Assembly: GCA_934086815.1 (NCBI GenBank) | Contig: CAKOIM010000020.1 | Span: forward strand, 1-19,074 | Source of the DNA: an uncultured Bacilli bacterium | GTDB taxonomy: Bacteria; Bacillota_I; Bacilli_A; RF39; UBA660 | DNA length: 19,074 nucleotides | Reading direction: 5' to 3' | In this document: piece after piece, positions 1-6,661 of the stretch | How positions within the stretch are numbered: position 1 is the first letter of the stretch | How the letters are laid out: every line of letters begins with the position of its first letter | Position numbers and translations under genes: made by a program | Notes under the pieces: generated by a model | What the model saw: only the letters and a program-made list of their open reading frames with translations | Told to the model about the DNA's origin: nothing | Databases searched by the model: none

Positions 1-201
1 GTCGTAGAATTAAAGATAACAGAACTTAAGAAAGAGCATACTGGACAAATTATGACTTATATGAATTATATAGATAATAATATAAAAACTATTGAAGAAA
101 ATGATACAGCAGGAATTATCATTTGTAAACAGGATAATTCCTACGTTATAAAATATTGTTCAGATGATAGAATTATAGTAAGAGAATATGAACTTGTGTG
201 A
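1..201 (+). CDS. C-terminal end of a YhcG/DUF1016-type PDDEXK nuclease, cut by the window edge
   Basis: The frame is open from the first base and ends at TGA 199-201, giving 66 residues. The sequence starts VVELKITELKKEHTGQI, continues with QIMTYMNYIDNNIKT, then GIIICKQDNSYVIKY, and ends REYELV. This is the recognisable end of the YhcG (DUF1016) C-terminal domain, a PDDEXK-type nuclease fold. VELK is the last catalytic strand (E-x-K of the PDDEXK motif), and GIIIC is the strand that follows. YhcG proteins have an N-terminal DUF1016_N domain that should lie upstream, outside the window. Whether this copy is intact cannot be judged. The family is common in accessory DNA and is suspected to act on DNA, but its biological role is poorly known. 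The neighbouring DNA to 1640 is full of broken genes, so this may also be a remnant. Confidence 0.85.
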   Translation, partial: VVELKITELKKEHTGQIMTYMNYIDNNIKTIEENDTAGIIICKQDNSYVIKYCSDDRIIVREYELV

Positions 202-221
202 TCTAATGGATATATGATACT

Positions 222-640
222 ATGACTTTACCCAAAATTATGTTTAAAGAAATGACTTTACAAGAAAATATAGATGTTATAAAGTGGGCATATTTCGAAA
301 CCAATGGAGTATTAAGCGTTCATGATTTTACAATTAAATACTTTCCACAACTAGCTAATTTGGATACAAACTTATCTAGAGATGAAATTTATAAAGTTAT
401 AGAAGAGTAGTTACTAATGATTATAATAAACATAGAATAAAAAGTGAAACTGAAAGATATAACGCGCTATGGGGACAATATAATAATAGTTATTTTAAGG
501 CGTTATCATCATATTTGAAGATAGAATGGACAAATAATTTAAAAGAAATAAGTGCAACTGTTGGATTAATTCCGGTTTTTCCAAGATGTTTAGACAATTT
601 TTCTTTTTCAATTGGTACTGCGTTAATAATTATAAAGTGA
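222..640 (+). pseudogene. Frameshifted, truncated gene of unrecognised function
   Basis: ATG 222 opens a 62-residue frame ending at TAG 408-410. From base 407 the +2-shifted frame continues naturally (VVTNDYNKHRI, then ERYNALWGQYNN, then IEWTNNLKEISATVG and GLIPVFPRCLDNFSFSIGT) up to TGA 638-640. Joined at about 402-410 the two give one roughly 140-residue protein: helical N-terminus (NIDVIKWAYFETNG), a YFPQLANLD stretch, and a compact second half. The simplest reading is a single-base indel in a real gene. After SFSIGT the sequence runs straight into a different protein (metallo-beta-lactamase remnant) in another frame, so the C-terminal part is also missing. I cannot name the family. The double damage makes it non-functional unless the 62-residue piece is used alone. 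Confidence 0.6.
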
Positions 641-1152
641 AAAATATAGTATTTAATTGTGGAGAATATAATGATTTAGAAAAAGAATTAATCAAAGTAT
701 TAGATAAAAAGAAAATAAAATACTCCTCATGCATTAAAGAATTATATATTAATATTAATAAACTATATTTTTTACAAACAAAAGAATATGATAATGAAAA
801 TGATAATTCAAATGTTATTTATACCGAACTTGATGGTTATAAGTTTATGTTTATGGGAGACGCTGGAGTAGAAAAAGAAAAAGATATTTTAGATAAATAT
901 AATATAAGTGATATAGATGTACTTAAAGTAAGACATCATGGATCTAAAACAAGTAGTGATAAAAAATTTATTGATCAGATAAAGCCAAAATATTCCATAA
1001 ATAGTGTTAGAAAGAATAATAAGTATCGACTTCCAAATAAAGAAGTATTAAATAATTTGAGTGATTCAAAAATTTATAGAACAGATTAAGATGGTAGTAC
1101 CATGTTTAAAATTTAAAAAAATAAATTGAAAATTGAGATTTGTAGTCCATAG
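622..1152 (+). pseudogene. Decayed ComEC-like metallo-beta-lactamase-fold protein
   Basis: The frame from about 622 to TAG 1150 encodes the C-terminal two thirds of a standalone ComEC/Rec2-like MBL-fold protein: KNIVFNCGEYNDLEKELIK, then YKFMFMGDAGVEKEKDIL (the GDAG motif), DVLKVRHHGSKTSS, and a C-terminal strand reading KIYRTD-stop-DGSTMFKI-stop-KNKLKIEICSP. Stop codons at 1087-1089 and 1114-1116 interrupt that last strand exactly where coding would continue. Family members normally have VGHHGS and GHPN; here the first is VRHHGS (AGA at 931) and the second is RLPN (CGA CTT at 1027-1032), so a conserved metal-site histidine is lost. The N-terminal metal-binding part (HxHxDH) is missing. An intact start ATG exists at 586 but it belongs to the upstream fragment's sequence. 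I am confident it is a relic. Confidence 0.8.
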
Positions 1153-1163
1153 AAAGGAGTAAT

Positions 1164-1526
1164 ATGAACTATTATAATGAAATTAAAAATGAATTAATAA
1201 ATAATGAAATAAATAGAAAAGTTAAAAGTTATTCAATTAATAAAAGCGATTTAAATACTTACTATAATGTTGGTAAGTTATTACTAGATGCGGGTAATCA
1301 ATATGGAGAAAGTATTATTAAAGAGTATTCAATAAAATTAACTGAAGAGTTTGGTTCAGGATATAGTCAAAGAAATTTAAGAAATATGAGACAGTTTTAT
1401 AAAGTGTTTCAGAAATGGCAGACAGTGTCTGCCAAATTAAGTTGGAGTCATTATCTAATATTGAACAAAATAATATGGATGAATATGAAACCAAAACACT
1501 CCGTCGAACATATACTGACATTTTAA
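1164..1526 (+). pseudogene. Truncated DUF1016 N-terminal domain (YhcG-type)
   Basis: ATG 1164 follows a strong ribosome binding site (AAAGGAGT at 1154-1161). Residues 1 to about 90 match the YhcG N-terminal DUF1016_N domain: YYNVGKLLLDAGNQYGESII, then GSGYSQRNLRNMRQFY, and the signature KLSWSHY. After SHY (about base 1455) the family sequence stops; the remaining residues are out-of-frame filler ending at TAA. The C-terminal nuclease domain is absent. DUF1016_N is thought to serve in binding or recognition, so the fragment could still make a stable helical protein of about 95 residues given its good start site. It lies downstream of the end of another YhcG protein (1-201), so domain order along the DNA is C-terminal piece first, N-terminal piece second. 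Confidence 0.75.
1416..1434. repeat. 19-bp perfect palindrome
   Basis: TGGCAGACA-G-TGTCTGCCA forms a perfect inverted repeat with a single central base. It is unusually GC-rich for the surroundings and lies about 20 bp before the point where YhcG homology ends. In the coding frame it encodes part of the WQTVSA stretch that belongs to the domain, so it may be accidental. Confidence 0.5.
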
Positions 1527-1636
1527 TACAATTAGGTATTGATGAATATATTATAGATAGTGAAATTCAAAATTATAAATTTACTCATATGTCTAAAGAT
1601 GGAAATATATTATTTTCTTCTACTAGAAAAAAATAA
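1440..1636 (+). pseudogene. Orphan C-terminal fragment, family unrecognised
   Basis: After the DUF1016 homology stops, a different frame reads LSNIEQNNMDEYETKTLRR, then TYTDILIQLGIDEYIID, then YKFTHMSKDGNILFSSTRKK and ends at tandem TAA codons. It has coding-like composition and a plausible protein end, but no start codon of its own with a ribosome binding site; the first ATG in this frame (1415) lies inside the DUF1016 domain read in another frame. I read it as the tail of a third gene joined to the YhcG fragment by a deletion. Function unknown. Confidence 0.3.
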
Positions 1637-1791
1637 TAATTAAAAGTAATTACCGTAATGGCAGTTTTTTTGAAATTATGAATTTCTTTTTAATTATTAA
1701 TTGATAATTGTTCCTTATAAAGGATAATTACACGAGAAAAGTTATTAATTTAATTAAGATGTTAAAGGTTTTATAAATAGATTAAATTTAG

Positions 1792-1797
1792 TATAAT
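1792..1797 (+). promoter_or_regulatory. -10 box for the Nudix gene
   Basis: TATAAT lies 18 bases before the start codon at 1816. No good -35 box is visible at the expected distance. The implied leader is only about 12 nt and begins at the ribosome binding site GGGTGG (1805-1810). Confidence 0.5.
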
Positions 1798-1815
1798 TAA
1801 AATTGGGTGGTTAAA

Positions 1816-2334
1816 ATGAAAGAAACAATATATAATTATGATTATTTAAAGGATGAAGATATAACTGAAGTTGTTATAAGAACTAAAGGGTTAATAGTTA
1901 ATAGTAAAAACATAATTTTAGGAAATGAGAATAATATATATCAATTTCCAGGAGGACATTTAGAGAAAAATGAAACTTTTGAAGAATGCTTAAAGCGTGA
2001 AGTTTTAGAAGAAACCGGTATAGAGATTGATGATAGTGAAATAAAAAGACTTTTTATGAAAGTTACTTATTTAAATAAAGATTGGCCATCAATTGGTAGG
2101 AATAGAAAATCTGAGATATATTATTATTTAATTGAAACTAGTAAAAATCCCGATATGAGCAAGGTAAAATATACTGAGCATGAAAGACAAGGTAATTTTA
2201 AAATTGAATCAATTCCTTTGAGTGAATCAATAAGTATTATTAAAAATAACATTTCAAAAAATGAAAAAAATAAAGTTATAGCACCGGATATGATAAAGGC
2301 CATAACAGAATATTTACATCAGCTTAATGATTAA
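1816..2334 (+). CDS. Nudix hydrolase
   Basis: This encodes a 172-residue Nudix-fold hydrolase. The complete Nudix box G-x5-E-x7-R-E-V-x-E-E-x-G-I is present (G47, E53, R61-E62, E65-E66, G68), coordinating the divalent metal for cleavage of a nucleoside diphosphate linked to another moiety. The N-terminal strand TEVVIRTKGLIV and the preceding QFPGG are typical. Substrate cannot be told from sequence; relatives clean up nucleotides or hydrolyse nucleotide sugars and dinucleotides. I chose ATG 1816 because GGGTGG (1805-1810) sits five bases before it; an upstream in-frame GTG at 1807 overlaps that site. It follows a 179-bp non-coding stretch (1637-1815) after the decayed region and is monocistronic or cotranscribed with the next gene. 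Confidence 0.9.
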   Translation: MKETIYNYDYLKDEDITEVVIRTKGLIVNSKNIILGNENNIYQFPGGHLEKNETFEECLKREVLEETGIEIDDSEIKRLFMKVTYLNKDWPSIGRNRKSEIYYYLIETSKNPDMSKVKYTEHERQGNFKIESIPLSESISIIKNNISKNEKNKVIAPDMIKAITEYLHQLND

Positions 2335-2336
2335 AC

Positions 2337-2366
2337 TGTTATAATGAAAAAGAAACGTGTTATAAT
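2337..2366 (+). promoter_or_regulatory. Tandem extended -10 boxes upstream of the 2412 gene
   Basis: The 9-mer TGTTATAAT occurs twice, at 2337-2345 and 2358-2366, exactly 21 bp (two helical turns) apart. Each is a perfect extended -10 box (TGnTATAAT). No convincing -35 boxes accompany them. They lie between the Nudix stop codon and the next gene. Confidence 0.5.
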
Positions 2367-2411
2367 AAAACTATAAATGATTTGAAATTAAGTTTATGGG
2401 GTATGGTAGAA

Positions 2412-3308
2412 ATGAATGAAAAATTGGTTGAAGATTTTAAAAATGCATTATTACAAGGATTAGTAAATACGGATTACTTTAATTTTGTTAAAGAAATTGG
2501 CGACGATTATGAAGAATTTATTAAAATCGGTATAAAAATGGGTTTTATTAAATGCGAAAATGAATTAAATATATTAAGAATATCAAGTGTTAAATATTGT
2601 GATGGAAAAATTGATGCTAAAATAGCCGATGATACATTAATTTTACAAAAAAACTTTTTTTCCGAAAGAAATTATAGGGAACGAAAAATTATTGTTTTTC
2701 ATGTGTTATTTTATAAATTATTTGAAAAATACTTTTCTTTAAATAATTCGCAAGTACAAAATTTTGTTAATTATCTTAATAATTATACTTTTATAGATAA
2801 GGCTATTTTATATGAAGCATTAGAAATATTAAAAGTGTGTACCTCACAATATTTATCTCAAATTATAGTATCTTTGACATATCAAAGAAATAGAAAAAAA
2901 ATTAATTCTTTTTCATCAAGTGTCTTTTTTAATAATAGGTATTTTTTGACTGATTTTATCATTTATCAAGAATATGAACAACTTTTTATACATTTTTTAA
3001 AAACTTTAAAAAATATTGAAAATAATGAAGAATTATTTAATTATTGGTTTAACATGATTCAAAGTGGTGAAGTTTGGCCTAATATAATAGGAATTTATAA
3101 TGATAATAAAGATTTATTAGTGAATTTTTTTGATAATATTGTTCAAGTTAAAAGAATGATAGAACTAAGTGAAAATAAAGTTATAAGTGAACATCAAAAA
3201 TATATTATCACAAATAATTTGATTGAGTTGGATTGCAAATTAAAAAAACAAGCATCGTGTAAAAACTTAAAAAAGGAATTGGTAACAAATAAAGCTTTTA
3301 ACATATAA
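2412..3308 (+). CDS. Hypothetical protein, unrecognised
   Basis: This is a 298-residue, mostly helical protein that I do not recognise. It is rich in Asn, Lys, Ile and Phe with many aromatic residues (for example FHVLFYKLFEKYF and LFNYWFNMIQSGEVWP). I see no signal peptide, no clear membrane segment and no cysteine motif; the last 50 residues are basic. The start is uncertain: TTG 2382 and ATG 2403 are in frame upstream, but GGGG at 2398-2401 is well placed only for ATG 2412, though the spacing (10 bases) is long. The two -10 boxes just upstream suggest its own transcription. The neighbours are a Nudix hydrolase and a surface protein, which do not indicate a job. Its pronounced AT richness suggests either an accessory gene or a fast-evolving lineage-specific gene. 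Confidence 0.6.
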   Translation: MNEKLVEDFKNALLQGLVNTDYFNFVKEIGDDYEEFIKIGIKMGFIKCENELNILRISSVKYCDGKIDAKIADDTLILQKNFFSERNYRERKIIVFHVLFYKLFEKYFSLNNSQVQNFVNYLNNYTFIDKAILYEALEILKVCTSQYLSQIIVSLTYQRNRKKINSFSSSVFFNNRYFLTDFIIYQEYEQLFIHFLKTLKNIENNEELFNYWFNMIQSGEVWPNIIGIYNDNKDLLVNFFDNIVQVKRMIELSENKVISEHQKYIITNNLIELDCKLKKQASCKNLKKELVTNKAFNI

Positions 3309-3409
3309 TATATTACATTATATAGTGTTTTTGATAAATTAAGAAGCTTCTTTTATTTATATTAATTTAGGTTTAAATACATTAATTGTTAAAATTTAGT
3401 AATATTTTT

Positions 3410-3438
3410 TCTTTTTTTTATGTATTCTATGTTATAAT
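3410..3438 (+). promoter_or_regulatory. Extended -10 promoter of the surface-protein gene
   Basis: TGTTATAAT at 3430-3438 is a perfect extended -10 box. The expected -35 position (3410-3415) holds only a T-rich run. The start codon is at 3473 with AAAGGGTGA (3458-3466) as ribosome binding site. Confidence 0.6.
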
Positions 3439-3472
3439 TTTTATAAAAGCTAATACTAAAGGGTGAAATAAT

Positions 3473-5005
3473 ATGGTAAGATTTAGAAAAAAAAGAAATA
3501 TTAAAAAAAATAATAAATCATTTTGTTTTTGTATTATAGTATTAGTTTTAACTATAGTGTTTTTAAGTATAGGTTTTTCAGCTTTTCAAAATAAATTGGC
3601 TATCGAAAATATAAATGCTAAAGTACGAGTGGATAAAGATATAAGAGTTATGAAAGTTAGTGTGGATAATTTAAATGAAGCGACTAGTTATTATGAAGAG
3701 TATAATACTGCAAATATTTCTGGTAGCATTGAACTTAATAATATTGATTCCTATGTTATTTATGAAGTTGAAATATTTAATTTTGGAAATGTTATTATGG
3801 GAATAAGTAGTTCATCAATTGATAATGAAAACTTAAAATTTGAATTTTTAGATTATAATTTGAAAGATAAAATATGTGAGAATAGTCAATGTTCTTTAGG
3901 AATTAAAAAGAAATTAAAAATAAAAGTGTCATATAAAGATGGAGCTATTATTAATAATGGGGAAAATAAATTCGTATTAAGTTTTAAATTTGGAAGGATA
4001 TTTAATATTACTTATCATAATATTTCTAATAGTGATAAATTACCAAATGAAATAATCGAGGGAGATACATTAAGCTTAAATATACCAAATAAAGATGATT
4101 TTCTTTTAAAAATTTTTATGAATAATAAGCTGTTACTTAAAGATAGTGATTATCAACATAACGGTGATAATTTGGTTATTCCAAATGTTTCTGGGGATAT
4201 TCAAATTAATTATAAAATGCCAATATGTCAAAGAGCTACAACTCTTCATACGGAAGAATGTTTAGGTGCATATTGTTCTGGAATGGGTTATAAAGTGGGC
4301 GGAAGTAAAGGAACAAGTACTATTACATATGGTTCTTTGGGAACACCAGCTACACTTTCATCAGGTGATGCTTTTGACTGTGATGTTAATGGTGATGGAG
4401 TATATGATTCTGAAACCGAAAGATTTTATTACGTTATTGACTTGGAAAATAATACAAATATTGCTGTGTTGATTTATTATAGTAATGTTAGCGAAGGAAA
4501 TCCTAGTAAAGATAAATATTATCCATATGATAGTTCTTCACAAAATTGGTTTGGTCCTAGAAGTGCTATACAACAACTTCCAAATACTAGTCAATGGAGT
4601 AATGTACGACTTTATAATACCGAAAGAAAATTGGTTAATGAATATAATACTACAAGTTCAAAAGATGGACATAAATATCCTGAAATTTTTAGTTATAATA
4701 ATTATTCAGCACGCTTTTTGACGTTGCAAGAAGTAAAAAAACTCGTTGATTTTTACATTCCAACTTGGAAAAATGGCGAATTGGATAGTCATCTTTATCT
4801 TTCAGAAAATACTAATTTTTCAAAGAAGGACAATTCAAAGTTTGATGGATTTTGGTTGGAAACGCCTAGAAATACTATGTCAAATCATGGATGGATGTTA
4901 TATGCTACGGCGAGACGTGTTCATAGCGTAGAAGTTCAAAGAACTGATACTTTAATTGGTGTTCGTCCAGTAATAGAAGTATCTAAAAGTGAAATTTCAT
5001 ATTAA
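3473..5005 (+). CDS. Membrane-anchored extracellular protein with DUF6273-like C-terminal domain
   Basis: This encodes a 510-residue surface protein. Residues 1-16 are very basic; 17-36 form one membrane segment (FCFCIIVLVLTIVFLSIGF) followed by SAFQNKLAIENINAKV, so the bulk should lie outside the cell. Residues about 40-170 look like a beta-sandwich (alternating hydrophobic strands, SGSIELNN, YEVEIFNFGN). A second small domain (about 174-248) resembles surface repeat modules. The C-terminal domain from about 250 contains a DxNxDGxxD-type calcium loop at 304-312, W/F/Y-rich stretches (QNWFGPRSAI, ARFLTLQEVKKL, FDGFWLETPR) and ends GVRPVIEVSKS. That ending is characteristic of a sulfatase-modifying/DUF6273-like fold common on surfaces of gut Bacillota. 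Cysteines cluster at 252-303 (ICQRA, EECLGAYCSG, DCD) and may form disulfides. No sortase signal is visible. Ligand and role are unknown; adhesion or display is inference. Confidence 0.7.
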   Translation: MVRFRKKRNIKKNNKSFCFCIIVLVLTIVFLSIGFSAFQNKLAIENINAKVRVDKDIRVMKVSVDNLNEATSYYEEYNTANISGSIELNNIDSYVIYEVEIFNFGNVIMGISSSSIDNENLKFEFLDYNLKDKICENSQCSLGIKKKLKIKVSYKDGAIINNGENKFVLSFKFGRIFNITYHNISNSDKLPNEIIEGDTLSLNIPNKDDFLLKIFMNNKLLLKDSDYQHNGDNLVIPNVSGDIQINYKMPICQRATTLHTEECLGAYCSGMGYKVGGSKGTSTITYGSLGTPATLSSGDAFDCDVNGDGVYDSETERFYYVIDLENNTNIAVLIYYSNVSEGNPSKDKYYPYDSSSQNWFGPRSAIQQLPNTSQWSNVRLYNTERKLVNEYNTTSSKDGHKYPEIFSYNNYSARFLTLQEVKKLVDFYIPTWKNGELDSHLYLSENTNFSKKDNSKFDGFWLETPRNTMSNHGWMLYATARRVHSVEVQRTDTLIGVRPVIEVSKSEISY

Positions 5006-5056
5006 TGATTATTAACTTAATTATTAGAGTGTTGCACTTTAAATTTAAATTAACAT

Positions 5057-5085
5057 TTGTATAAAGATTAATACTTTGTTATAAT
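5057..5085 (+). promoter_or_regulatory. Promoter for holA
   Basis: TTGTAT (5057-5062), a 17-bp spacer and an extended TGTTATAAT (5077-5085) make a strong SigA-type promoter. Transcription should begin near 5092, only about 9 nt before ATG 5101, so the mRNA would start at or inside the GGGG ribosome binding site (5091-5094). Confidence 0.75.
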
Positions 5086-5100
5086 TAAATGGGGATGAAA

Positions 5101-6033
5101 ATGAATTATTTAATTAGCGCAAATTCTTATCATATTATTAATGATGAAATAAAAAAGATAGTTGAAAATAATAATTATATTACATTTAATATGAATTTAA
5201 GTAGTGTTAGTGATCTTTTAGAAGAAGCTAGCTACTATTCTTTGGATGGTATGAATAAAATTATCGTGGCTAGTAATGCTGATTTTTTCGGTTCAAAAAA
5301 AATAAATGAAAAAGAAATGGAAAAATTAAGTAATTATCTTAGTAATCCGGTAAAAAGTACAATGATAATATTTACGACATTAAATGGTTTTGATTTACGT
5401 AAAAAAATAACTAAAGAGATAAAAAATATGAATGGCTTAATTAGTTATGATAAATTGGATAAAAGAAGTATATCAAACTATTTAAATGAATATTTGAAAA
5501 AAAATAATTATTCTTGTGATTACAAAACTTTAAATTATATTATTGATAACTCATATGATAATTTAGATATTATGTATAATGAAATAGATAAAATAATGCT
5601 ATATTATACAAAACCATGTTCTTTTATCCTTCAAGATGTAAAAAAAATTGTTGGAAAAGAGTTAGATAGTAATAATTTTCATTTTATTAGTGCTGTTGTA
5701 GAAAAAAAATTATCAGAAGCTTTGAGATTACTAAAGGACTTAAAGGTTTATAAAGTTGAAATTTTATCATTAATAATTTTATTAGCTCGAGAATATCGAT
5801 TAATGTATTATGTTAAAAATTTATATAATAAGATGGGAACAAGTGGGCTAATGAAAAAATATAATTTATTCGATTGGCAAATAAATAAGTTATATACTAA
5901 TTCGTTGAAATACACTAATCAAGAATTATTGGAAAATATATGTGATTTGGCGAAATTAGATATTAATGTTAAAAAAGGTCTTTGGGATAAAGAAGTGTCC
6001 TTATATACATTTTTATTAAAAGCTTGTATTTAG
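5101..6033 (+). CDS. holA: DNA polymerase III delta subunit (clamp loader)
   Basis: The 310-residue product matches HolA, which opens the sliding clamp in the clamp-loader complex at the replication fork. The delta family signature is seen in order: an N-terminal AAA+-like fold without Walker motifs (MNYLISANSYHIINDEIKKI; DGMNKIIVASNADFF; TMIIFTTLNGFDLRKKITKE), the middle lid domain (LNYIIDNSYDNLDIMYNEIDK; DVKKIVGKELDSNNFHFISAVVEK), and the C-terminal helical collar domain (EALRLLKDLKVYKVEILSLI and LLAREYRLMYYVKNL). Length is close to that of Bacillus YqeN/HolA (about 340) but somewhat short. I chose ATG 5101 over in-frame ATGs at 5089 and 5095 because GGGG (5091-5094) sits six bases before it. 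The next gene follows 23 bp downstream and is likely cotranscribed. Confidence 0.85.
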   Translation: MNYLISANSYHIINDEIKKIVENNNYITFNMNLSSVSDLLEEASYYSLDGMNKIIVASNADFFGSKKINEKEMEKLSNYLSNPVKSTMIIFTTLNGFDLRKKITKEIKNMNGLISYDKLDKRSISNYLNEYLKKNNYSCDYKTLNYIIDNSYDNLDIMYNEIDKIMLYYTKPCSFILQDVKKIVGKELDSNNFHFISAVVEKKLSEALRLLKDLKVYKVEILSLIILLAREYRLMYYVKNLYNKMGTSGLMKKYNLFDWQINKLYTNSLKYTNQELLENICDLAKLDINVKKGLWDKEVSLYTFLLKACI

Positions 6034-6056
6034 CTTACAAACACTGGGGGGATAAC

Positions 6057-6647
6057 ATGAGTGATTTTAAATTTAAAAAAGATAAATCAGTTCGTGAAAA
6101 AATTTTTTTAAGTTACATTGATGCTGTTGAAAAATTCATATTTGAAGAGTTTGGAGAATATAAAAACGAAATAGAAGATTTATATTCTGAAGGAAAGATT
6201 GCTTTGTTTGATTGTATAGATAATTATGATCGAGATTCACAAATACCGTTTTTTGATTATATTAAAGAAAATGTAAGAATTAGAGTTGAAAAACAAGTAA
6301 AAGAGAATCAAATATTTTCAAAATATAATCATAAAGAATATGAAAGTGAAGAAGGAAAAGTAGAAAATTTTGAAAATATTTATTTAAAAAAAGAATTAAT
6401 TGCTTTTATTTTACGAGAATTACATAAATTTTCTTTGAGAGATAGAATTATATTTTATAAATATTATGGTATTTTAAGTAATAGAAAATATTCTTTTAAG
6501 GAATTAAGTAAAACATATTATGTATCTGAAAGTAGATTAAGAGAAATTAAATCTAGAAAATTTAAGAAAATAGAAGAAAAATTAATATTGTATAATTTTT
6601 TAGAAACAGGTGAGTGTTTAAAAAGAAAAAAAGTTAAACCAAATTAA
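6057..6647 (+). CDS. Small sigma-70-family-like protein
   Basis: This 196-residue protein resembles a two-domain sigma factor. Residues 38-80 match region 2 (EIEDLYSEGKIALFDCIDNYD compared with EDLIQEG-type sequences in SigA, then FFDYIKENVRIRVEKQ in the place of regions 2.3-2.4). Residues 124-178 match region 4, ending in a helix-turn-helix: FSLRDRIIFYKYYGILSN, then YSFKELSKTYYVSESRLREI and SRKFKKIEEKL. Region 1 and region 3 are absent. Its -10-reading stretch lacks the YATWWIRQ aromatic set of housekeeping factors, so any promoter would differ. The start ATG 6057 has GGGGGG five bases upstream; the upstream in-frame TTG at 6024 overlaps holA and is rejected. It lies 23 bp after holA and is probably driven by the holA promoter. 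It could be an active alternative sigma factor or a DNA-binding relic. Confidence 0.65.
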   Translation: MSDFKFKKDKSVREKIFLSYIDAVEKFIFEEFGEYKNEIEDLYSEGKIALFDCIDNYDRDSQIPFFDYIKENVRIRVEKQVKENQIFSKYNHKEYESEEGKVENFENIYLKKELIAFILRELHKFSLRDRIIFYKYYGILSNRKYSFKELSKTYYVSESRLREIKSRKFKKIEEKLILYNFLETGECLKRKKVKPN

Positions 6648-6661
6648 CGGTTTAATTTTTT
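6634..6661. terminator. Bidirectional terminator between the sigma-like gene and rnhC
   Basis: TTAAACC (6634-6640) pairs perfectly with GGTTTAA (6649-6655) around an 8-base loop, followed by six T on the plus strand. The minus strand has an equivalent T-rich run after the stem. The plus-strand stop codon (6645-6647) lies in the loop and the minus-strand stop (6652-6654) in the stem. Confidence 0.8.

Noticed and set aside
586..1089. Active ComEC-like MBL hydrolase
   Set aside because: The N-terminal metal-binding half is missing, the GHPN histidine is lost, and two stops interrupt the last strand.
1637..1815. tRNA, small RNA or terminator in the gap before the Nudix gene
   Set aside because: I found no cloverleaf, no GC-rich stem and no hairpin with T run; only the -10 box at 1792 stands out.
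3341..3352. Palindrome AAGAAGCTTCTT as a terminator of the 2412 gene
   Set aside because: A usable hairpin would have only four A/T-rich pairs with an AGCT loop and a broken T run, so it is too weak to call.
4266..4931. Three alternative plus-strand reading frames of 61-78 codons
   Set aside because: They overlap the surface-protein gene in another frame and have no coding signatures.
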